From Gulosibacter sediminis (GTDB lineage Bacteria > Actinomycetota > Actinomycetes > Actinomycetales > Microbacteriaceae): a stretch of DNA of 6,295 bases. The stretch is from assembly GCF_014904065.1 (NCBI RefSeq), contig NZ_JACXJG010000020.1, forward strand, positions 42,229-48,523. Direction: 5' to 3'. Under the pieces are notes generated by a model. That model was not told the origin of the DNA. It did not search any database and saw only the letters and a program-made list of their open reading frames with translations. Positions 1-6,295 of the stretch are shown here, piece by piece (the stretch's first letter is position 1; every line of letters begins with the position of its first letter). Made by a program: the position numbers and the translations under genes.

Positions 1-15
1 CGGCGCCGCGGCGCG

Positions 16-948
16 CTAGCGGGCGCTGTCGAGCGTGTCGAACCAGCGCTGCGCTTCGGCGTAGTTCGCGTCGCTCGCGGCCGGGTCTTCGTCGACGCTC
101 GACGCGGCCGCGCGCGGGTACGAGCCGAGGAACTTGACCGACGGGCTGTAACGGCGCAGGCCGAGCAGCGCATCCGCCACCCGCGCGTCGTGGAGGTGTC
201 CGTCGAGGTCGACAACGAAGCGGTAGCGGCCCGGCTGCTCGGGAATCGGCCGCGAGGTGATCATCGAAAGGTTGATGCCGCGGGTCGCGAACTGCTCGAG
301 CATCGTCATGAGCCCGCCCGGGCGTTCCTCGGGCAACTCGACGATGAGTGAAGTCTTGTCGCGGCCGGTGCGCGCCGGCACGTCCGTGCGCGTCGTCACG
401 AGCGCGAACCGGGTGCGGGCATGCGCGTTGTCTTGGATGTCGTCGGCGAGCACCTCGAGATCGAAGCGCTCGCGGATGTTCACCGGCGTCACCGCGGCGT
501 CGATGAGGTCGGGGCGGTCGAGCAGCACCTCGGCGCTCGCGATATTGCTCGAGGCGGCGACATGGCCGTGCCCCGGCAGGGTGCGGTGCAGCCAGCGGCG
601 GCACTGGCCGTAGGCGACCGGATGCGCGGCGACGGTGTGGACGTCGTCGAGCGTCACGCCCGGGCGCACGGCGAGCGAGAAGCGCACCGGCACGACGTAC
701 TCGCCCACAATACGCAGACCTTCCATCGTCGCGAGGGCATCCTGCGACGCCGTCACGCCGCCCTCGATCGAGTTCTCAATGGCGATCATCGCGGCAAACG
801 AGGTGCCCGTCTGCACATCCATGAGTGCCTCGAGCACATTGGCCACGGGCTTCCACACCTTGCCTTCGGCCTCGGGGGCGAGGCGGAGCGCCATCTCGGT
901 GAAGGTGCCCGCCGGCCCCAGGTACGAAATGGTGTCGGATGCGCTCAT
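16..948 (-). CDS. pheA: Prephenate dehydratase (monofunctional, with C-terminal ACT domain)
   Basis: Converts prephenate to phenylpyruvate, with loss of water and CO2, in cytoplasmic phenylalanine synthesis. At 310 residues it fits the monofunctional actinobacterial form with no chorismate mutase domain. Seen in the sequence: YLGPAGTF near the N-terminus (residues 9-16), IENSIEGG (57-64), HPVAYGQC (109-116) and ARTRF (177-181), whose Thr179 matches the catalytic Thr of the family TRF motif. The ACT domain covers about residues 199-275, with [17 protein letters not shown] and VVDLDGH. The usual effector motifs GALV and ESRP read GGLM (211-214) and TSRP (231-234), so phenylalanine feedback may be altered; this is inference. 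The start is ATG AGC GCA at 948. No strong Shine-Dalgarno lies upstream, only an AGG eight bases away. Stop TAG is at 16-18. The gene is divergent from pgm. In related actinobacteria serS often follows pheA, but the window ends before that can be seen. Confidence 0.95.
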   Translation of the reverse strand: MSASDTISYLGPAGTFTEMALRLAPEAEGKVWKPVANVLEALMDVQTGTSFAAMIAIENSIEGGVTASQDALATMEGLRIVGEYVVPVRFSLAVRPGVTLDDVHTVAAHPVAYGQCRRWLHRTLPGHGHVAASSNIASAEVLLDRPDLIDAAVTPVNIRERFDLEVLADDIQDNAHARTRFALVTTRTDVPARTGRDKTSLIVELPEERPGGLMTMLEQFATRGINLSMITSRPIPEQPGRYRFVVDLDGHLHDARVADALLGLRRYSPSVKFLGSYPRAAASSVDEDPAASDANYAEAQRWFDTLDSAR

Positions 949-989
949 ATGTCGAGCCTATTGCAACCAAATACTGTCAGGATGAACCC
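949..989. promoter_or_regulatory. pheA-pgm divergent intergenic region
   Basis: Only 41 bp separate the two divergent starts, so promoter elements for each gene must overlap the region or the other gene's 5' end. On the plus strand, AGGA at 979-982 sits seven bases before the pgm ATG at 990 and is a plausible ribosome binding site; it fixes the pgm start. On the minus strand, TAGGCT (plus coordinates 955-960) fits the loose TANNNT -10 pattern and ends six bases before the pheA ATG. That spacing would give a leaderless pheA transcript. No convincing -35 box is visible for either gene, so promoter positions are tentative. Confidence 0.4.
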
Positions 990-2615
<1,626 letters not shown>

Positions 2616-2617
2616 CG

Positions 2618-2662
2618 CCGAGGGCGCCGGTGGGCGGAACTAGCCGACCGGCGCCACCTCGG
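2618..2662. terminator. Bidirectional GC-rich hairpin at the convergent junction
   Basis: CCGAGG (2618-2623) pairs with CCTCGG (2657-2662), and GCGCCGGT (2624-2631) pairs with ACCGGCGC (2647-2654). This makes a 14-bp stem with a two-base bulge (2655-2656). An inner CGG/CCG pairing (2635-2637 with 2644-2646) can close a six-base loop. The structure starts two bases after the pgm stop and overlaps the end of the minus-strand gene, whose TAG (2640-2642) falls in the loop. No T-tract follows on either strand, so this is not a canonical intrinsic terminator. U-less hairpins are common at actinobacterial gene ends, and its position between two converging genes supports a terminator or mRNA 3'-end stabiliser role. 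Function is inferred. Confidence 0.55.
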
Positions 2663-4802
2663 GCTGCGGCTCGGCGGCCATGTCGCCGTTGATCGTGATG
2701 CCGGCGGAGTACTCCATCGAGAAGCCGTCGCCGTCACCGTTGTCGCAGTTCACACCGGTCGAGTAGTTGATCGAGCAGGTGTACGGGCCCGCGGTGATCG
2801 GGGTGTCGTAGGCGAGCGCCTGGCCGCCGCCGAAGCCGCTGGTCAGGCACGGGTAGGTCGCGCCGTCGGTCGTGACGCCAACGGATGCACCGGCGTAGAG
2901 GCCGTTCTGGCACATCTCGGCGGGGGCGGCGAAGTTCGTCGCAGTGAGCTGGCAGGCGACACCGGTCTCCTGCGTGATCTGGCAGCGAATGTTGCCCGAG
3001 CCCGACTGGAACGTAACCGGATCGAACGGCTCTTGCGTCGGCTCGGCCGTCTGGGTTTCGGTTTCGGTCGGTCCGCCGTCGCCGAGGTTGCCCCCGACGG
3101 TCGGCGCGGTCGACTCGGTGCCGGCCGAGGTCTGTGACTGCTCTCCCTCGGCCGCCGGGTCACTCTGACCGCTGCCGAAGAGTGCACTAATGCCGAAAGC
3201 GCCGATGATGAGCACAACGGCCGCAGCCGCAGCGATGAGGATCGTCATGACGCCTTTGCGGCGACGCTGCACTTCCTGCGGGGTGTACTTCGGGTCGCCG
3301 TTCTTGGGGCCCCGCGGACCGGAACCGCCTGGGCCGGTCGGGCCGCCTGGGCCACCAGTGCCACCGCCCACGTTGATGGCCGTGCCTGCGCCGACCGCGG
3401 TTGCGCTTTCGGCTGCTCGGCGTTCGGATGCGCGCCAGTCGCGTGTCGACGCCGGCGAGGCCTGCTGGTTACGCTCGGACTGCTGCTCGGAGTCGTCGAA
3501 CTCCGACATGAGGCTGTCGAAGTTGAGTTCGCGGTCCTGCGGGTCTTGGGGCTGCGAGGAGGACTGCTGTTGGGACGGCTGTGGCGGCTGTGGCTGGGCC
3601 CAGCCCTGCTGCTGGTTGTGCTGCGCGAGTGGCGGCAGCGTCGGCATCGAGGAGCCGGGCGCGGCCTGCTGCTGCGCCGCTTGTTCGACCTGTTCTTGTT
3701 CGGCCTGTTCTTGTTCGGCCTGAGCCTGCTCGGCTCGTGCGCGGTCTGCCTGCTCACGTTCGGCGGCGGCCTGCGCTTCGGCCTGCGCCCGCTGAGCTTG
3801 CTCCGCCTGCGCGCGCTCGGTGGGCGCATCCGTGAAGAACGCGTTCGCGCGCTCCTGCTGTTCGTGCTGCTGCGGGTCGACCTCGGCTTGCGGCAGGGGC
3901 GCAAAGGCCGACTCGGCCCGGCTCTCTGCCTGCGTCGGGGCCGGCGCTGGGGCCTGCTGCGATGACTGCGCCTGCTGGGGCGCCGGGAACTGCGGCAGCT
4001 CCTGCTGCCCGGCGTCCTGCTGCACGTCGCCCTGCACATCGTCCTGCACGTACTTCGGCGAGGAGATCGGGTGGTCGGCGGGGTCGTCGGGCAGACCCTC
4101 GATGAGCTGCGTGAAGGTCGCCTCGTCGGCGACGCGCCGGCGGTCCGGGTCTACCTGCCAGGTCTCGGCGGTGCGGGCGCGCTCTTCCTGCTCACGCGCA
4201 TCCTCGTGCTGGCTGGCGGCGCTTTGCTCGACCGTCTCATGAGCGCTCAGCGCGTGCTGGATGTCGTCGAGCGACATCTGGCGCGTCTTCGGCTCGATGG
4301 GCTCGCCCGACTCCTCGAACGGCGAGGCCGCAGGCGCCGACTGCTGGGGTGCGGCGGTCTCGGGTGGAGCCGATGGCTGCGAGGTCTCCTCAGCGACGTG
4401 CCGCGGGAACATCGGCGGCACCTGCCCGGTGTCGCCTGCCGCGACATCTTCGACCGGCCCGGTCTCGTAGACGTTCGGGTTGAAGCGACGCCGCGAGCGC
4501 CGCGACCGCAACTCTTCGGGCGCCGCGGGCTGCGCGGGCGCATCCTGCGATTGCTGCGCGCTCGACTTCGGCACGAACTGGCTAAAGAAGTCATCGTCTT
4601 CGCCGAACCCTGCGTCGGCCGAGCCGACCGCGAACGGGTCTGGCGATCCGCCGCCCGGTCGGTGCATCACTGAATTGCGCTCGGCCGCGTCGCCGGCTTG
4701 CGCCGACTCCTGCGTGGTCGCCAATCGGCTGCCACACTCGCCGCAAAAACGCTGGCCCGCGACGATGGTGGCCCCACACACGGGACAGGTCTTGTTGCTC
4801 AT
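2640..4802 (-). CDS. Zinc-ribbon, disordered-linker, single-TM protein with DUF6636-like exported C-terminus
   Basis: Function is unknown; 720 residues from ATG 4802. Order of parts: zinc ribbon with CPVC (6-9) and CGEC (20-23); a long apparently disordered region (about 25-515) rich in Gln, Glu, Ala, Pro and Ser, with a Glu/Ala/Gln repeat at 327-380 that may form a coiled coil; a Gly/Pro-rich stretch (479-499); a basic RRRKG followed by one hydrophobic helix (about 517-541); an acidic Ser/Thr linker; and a C-terminal domain (about 597-705) with six cysteines at 607, 617, 631, 652, 676 and 686. That domain starts FQSGSGNIRC and ends with GVNC and GFSMEY, recalling DUF6636 of actinobacterial exported proteins (from memory, not searched). 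The basic residues before the helix suggest N-terminus inside and cysteine domain outside, probably disulfide-bonded. An upstream in-frame ATG exists at 4877, but AGGAGG four bases before 4802 favours the start used here; ATG 4805 is only one base from it. The gene is divergent from the MFS gene and convergent with pgm. Confidence 0.88.
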   Translation of the reverse strand: MSNKTCPVCGATIVAGQRFCGECGSRLATTQESAQAGDAAERNSVMHRPGGGSPDPFAVGSADAGFGEDDDFFSQFVPKSSAQQSQDAPAQPAAPEELRSRRSRRRFNPNVYETGPVEDVAAGDTGQVPPMFPRHVAEETSQPSAPPETAAPQQSAPAASPFEESGEPIEPKTRQMSLDDIQHALSAHETVEQSAASQHEDAREQEERARTAETWQVDPDRRRVADEATFTQLIEGLPDDPADHPISSPKYVQDDVQGDVQQDAGQQELPQFPAPQQAQSSQQAPAPAPTQAESRAESAFAPLPQAEVDPQQHEQQERANAFFTDAPTERAQAEQAQRAQAEAQAAAEREQADRARAEQAQAEQEQAEQEQVEQAAQQQAAPGSSMPTLPPLAQHNQQQGWAQPQPPQPSQQQSSSQPQDPQDRELNFDSLMSEFDDSEQQSERNQQASPASTRDWRASERRAAESATAVGAGTAINVGGGTGGPGGPTGPGGSGPRGPKNGDPKYTPQEVQRRRKGVMTILIAAAAAVVLIIGAFGISALFGSGQSDPAAEGEQSQTSAGTESTAPTVGGNLGDGGPTETETQTAEPTQEPFDPVTFQSGSGNIRCQITQETGVACQLTATNFAAPAEMCQNGLYAGASVGVTTDGATYPCLTSGFGGGQALAYDTPITAGPYTCSINYSTGVNCDNGDGDGFSMEYSAGITINGDMAAEPQPEVAPVG
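3663..3824 (-). repeat. Low-complexity Gln/Glu/Ala coding repeat with perfect 15-bp tandem
   Basis: Codes for residues 327-380 of the zinc-ribbon protein, built from variants of AEQ, AEQEQ and RAQAE. Inside it, a 15-bp unit (TGTTCTTGTTCGGCC on the plus strand) occurs twice head to tail at 3691-3705 and 3706-3720 without mismatch, with a decayed partial copy just before (3681-3690). Such tandems can change copy number by replication slippage in 15-bp, frame-preserving steps, so this segment may vary in length among strains; that is inference. At protein level the segment is charged and Ala/Gln-rich, and a helical or coiled-coil conformation is plausible. Confidence 0.8.
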
Positions 4803-4806
4803 CATG

Positions 4807-4812
4807 CCTCCT
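4807..4812 (-). promoter_or_regulatory. Shine-Dalgarno of the zinc-ribbon gene (decides start)
   Basis: The minus strand reads GCAGGAGGCATGATGAGC. The AGGAGG core is a perfect anti-Shine-Dalgarno match. It lies one base before the first ATG (4805) and four bases before the second (4802). The second spacing is the workable one, so the protein most likely begins MSNKTCPVCG. The two candidate starts differ by one Met only. Confidence 0.75.
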
Positions 4813-4844
4813 GCCGCCAATTTACCGCGACCGATGGCAGAACC

Positions 4845-4873
4845 TCGGCAATGTAGTACGGGCGGCGTACAAT
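4845..4873 (+). promoter_or_regulatory. Candidate sigma-70-type promoter of the MFS gene
   Basis: TACAAT at 4868-4873 matches the -10 consensus TATAAT at five of six bases. With a 17-bp spacer, TCGGCA at 4845-4850 matches TTGACA at four of six. Transcription would start near 4880, leaving a leader of about 49 bases that includes the ribosome binding site. A short inverted repeat, GTACG at 4856-4860 and CGTAC at 4866-4870, overlaps the spacer and -10 box and could be an operator, although five-base arms are weak evidence. No regulator gene is visible in the window. I found no equally good promoter for the divergent zinc-ribbon gene. Confidence 0.45.
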
Positions 4874-4912
4874 TCATCAGCTAACGACAATACGGTGCAC
4901 GGTGCGGCGCGC

Positions 4913-4919
4913 GAGGGGA
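4913..4919 (+). promoter_or_regulatory. Ribosome binding site of the MFS gene
   Basis: GAGGGGA is a purine-rich Shine-Dalgarno-like sequence ending nine bases before ATG 4929. It supports that start, which is also the first ATG in frame ahead of the first membrane helix. Confidence 0.65.
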
Positions 4920-4928
4920 AATTTCTGC

Positions 4929-6295
4929 ATGGCGAAGAACCGAGCCCACCAGCCAGTCACCTCGCAGATCCTCACCAAGCGCAGCATCCACCTCGTCCTC
5001 CTCAGCATCATCGTGTCGATGTTCTTGTCGGCGCTGAACCAGACCGTCGTCGGCACCGCGATGCGCACGATCGCCGACGAACTCGGCGGCCTGTCGCTGC
5101 AGGCGTGGGTGACCACCGCGTTCCTCATCGCTTCGACGGTGAGCACGCCGATCTACGGCAAGCTTTCGGATGTGCTGGGTCGCCGACCGCTCATGCTCAC
5201 GGCCATCGTGATCTTTGCGCTCGGCTCAGTGCTGTCGACGTTCTCGCAAGACATGATTCAGCTCGCCGCCTTCCGCGCGGTGCAGGGGCTCGGCGCCGGT
5301 GGCCTCATGTCCTTGCCGCTCGCGATCCTCGCCGACATGTTCGCGCCGAAGGATCGCGCCCGCTATCAGGGCCTGTTCATGGCGGCGTTCGGCGTCGCCT
5401 CGGTCGCCGGCCCGCTCATCGGAGGCCTGTTCGCGGGCATGGACGAGTTGCTCTGGATCTCGGGCTGGCGCTGGGTGTTCCTCATCAACGTGCCGCTCAT
5501 CGCGATCGCGTTCGTGCTCGTCTCGCGGTTCCTCCACCTGCCCCGCAAGCGGGCGCAGCCGCGCATCGACTTCGGCGGCGCCGCGCTCGTCACGCTCATC
5601 GTCGTGCCACTCATTCTCGTCGCCGAGCAGGGCGCGTACTGGGGCTGGACCTCGGCGCCGGCGGTCGTTTGCTATGTCGTCATCGTCGCGGCGTTCGTCG
5701 GCTTCATCTTCACCGAGCGCTACATGGGCCGCGACGCGCTGATTCCGCTGCGACTGTTCTCGTCGCGCGCCTTCACGATCGCGGTGCTGCTCAGCGTGCT
5801 CGTCGGCTTCGCGATGTTCAGCGTCATGACAACGCTGCCGCTCTACATTCAGGTCATCATGGAGCTCGAGCCGACCGCCGCGGGCCTCGCGCAGCTGCCG
5901 CTCATCGGCGCGCAGCTCATCACGTCCTCGGTCATCGGCTTCGTCTATGCGAGACTCGGGCGCGCGAAGTGGATCGTCGTGCTCTGCCTCACGCTACTCA
6001 CCGTCGCCTTCGCGATTCTCGTCACGCTGCGCTACGACGACCCACTCTGGAAGCTCTACCTGCCGATGGTGCTCTTCGGCGCCGCGCTCGGCGGGCTGCT
6101 GCAGGGCCTCACCCTCGTGCTGCAGAACTCGGTCGACGCGACCGAGATGGGTGTCGCGACCAGCGCATCCTCGTTCTTCCGCTCGATTGGCGGCACGCTC
6201 GGCACCGGCATCACCTTCTCGCTGCTGTTCGGTACGCTGACGCAGACGATTCCGGCGGCGCTCGATGCACCCGCCCACTCGGGCCCGGTCGCCGA
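4929..6295 (+). CDS. Major facilitator transporter, DHA2/EmrB-QacA type (3'-truncated by window edge)
   Basis: A probable proton-coupled exporter of drugs or other small molecules in the cytoplasmic membrane. Only the first 455 codons are present; the frame is open to the last base, and the 14-helix DHA2 family usually runs longer. Seen: a short cytoplasmic N-terminus ending in KRS before TM1 (about 21-44); LNQTVVGTAMRTIADELGG (36-54, motif D1 position); motif A GKLSDVLGRRPLM (77-89) in the TM2-TM3 loop; RAVQGLGAGGL (116-126, motif B position, Arg116); motif C-like GVASVAGPLIGGLFAG (155-170); and GWRWVFLINVPL (179-190), typical of DHA2 members. Further hydrophobic segments follow at about 216-234, 244-262, 282-306, 318-340, 347-366, 376-397 and 417-435. 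The usual motif D1 Asp is Asn37 here, and Arg46 replaces the usual Pro. The substrate cannot be named. The gene is divergent from the zinc-ribbon gene and preceded by a good -10 box. Confidence 0.93.
   Translation, partial: MAKNRAHQPVTSQILTKRSIHLVLLSIIVSMFLSALNQTVVGTAMRTIADELGGLSLQAWVTTAFLIASTVSTPIYGKLSDVLGRRPLMLTAIVIFALGSVLSTFSQDMIQLAAFRAVQGLGAGGLMSLPLAILADMFAPKDRARYQGLFMAAFGVASVAGPLIGGLFAGMDELLWISGWRWVFLINVPLIAIAFVLVSRFLHLPRKRAQPRIDFGGAALVTLIVVPLILVAEQGAYWGWTSAPAVVCYVVIVAAFVGFIFTERYMGRDALIPLRLFSSRAFTIAVLLSVLVGFAMFSVMTTLPLYIQVIMELEPTAAGLAQLPLIGAQLITSSVIGFVYARLGRAKWIVVLCLTLLTVAFAILVTLRYDDPLWKLYLPMVLFGAALGGLLQGLTLVLQNSVDATEMGVATSASSFFRSIGGTLGTGITFSLLFGTLTQTIPAALDAPAHSGPVA

Noticed and set aside
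1..21. Palindromes GCGCCGCGGCGC (3-14) and CGCTAGCG (14-21) at the pheA stop as a terminator
   Set aside because: They are short self-complementary GC runs with no loop or T-tract, and the window ends before downstream context can be seen.
939..989. Earlier in-frame ATG for pgm, adding 17 residues
   Set aside because: It lies inside the pheA coding start, the extra residues match nothing in the family, and AGGA is placed correctly for ATG 990.
3190..3723. Plus-strand frame encoding a strikingly Cys-rich, Pro/Gly-rich peptide
   Set aside because: It is the complement of the Gln/Ala/Glu repeats and Gly/Pro-rich stretch of the zinc-ribbon gene; the cysteines come from reading Gln/Ala codons antisense. 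No ribosome binding site or motif supports it.
3663..3824. CRISPR-like or minisatellite array
   Set aside because: The repeats are short, in frame with a protein, and have no spacers of regular length; they are coding low complexity.
4819..4847. Minus-strand promoter with TAAATT as -10 for the zinc-ribbon gene
   Set aside because: No acceptable -35 lies at 16-18 bp, and the start of transcription would fall on the Shine-Dalgarno itself.
4803..4877. N-terminal extension of the zinc-ribbon protein from ATG 4877
   Set aside because: The extension has no recognisable content, and the perfect AGGAGG lies inside it, placed for ATG 4802.

Overview
The window is high-GC DNA (about two thirds G+C by eye) with strong GC-ending codon bias, closely packed genes and GC-rich hairpins. 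The proteins look actinobacterial: a monofunctional PheA with a C-terminal ACT domain, and a zinc-ribbon membrane protein with a DUF6636-like exported tail. I would guess Microbacteriaceae, but that placement is inference, as no rRNA or other marker gene is present. No mobile element, CRISPR array, tRNA or rRNA is visible, and the region reads as ordinary chromosome.

Layout: (1) 16-948, minus: prephenate dehydratase (pheA). (2) 990-2615, plus: phosphoglucomutase (pgm), divergent from pheA across only 41 bp. (3) 2640-4802, minus: a 720-residue protein with an N-terminal zinc ribbon, a very long disordered Gln/Glu/Ala/Pro-rich region, one membrane helix and a six-cysteine extracytoplasmic domain. 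It converges on pgm, and a long GC-rich hairpin spans the junction. (4) 4929-6295, plus: the 5' part (455 codons) of a DHA2/EmrB-type major facilitator transporter, divergent from gene 3 across 126 bp and cut by the window edge. No stretch over 300 bases lacks a gene.

The genes alternate in strand (-,+,-,+), so no two of them share an operon inside this window. pheA serves phenylalanine synthesis and pgm serves glycogen, trehalose and cell-wall sugar supply; their closeness suggests a shared control region, not a shared pathway. Gene 3 and the transporter share a promoter region, which is the only visible link between them.

The main point of interest is gene 3, which joins a cytoplasmic zinc ribbon to an exported cysteine domain through about 490 residues of apparently disordered sequence containing short acidic-hydrophobic islands. 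Smaller points are the hairpin with a stop codon in its loop, a changed effector-site motif in PheA, an Asn replacing the usual TM1 Asp in the transporter, and an apparent excess of the hexamer GGATGC/GCATCC. I did not find a clear new multi-gene system.
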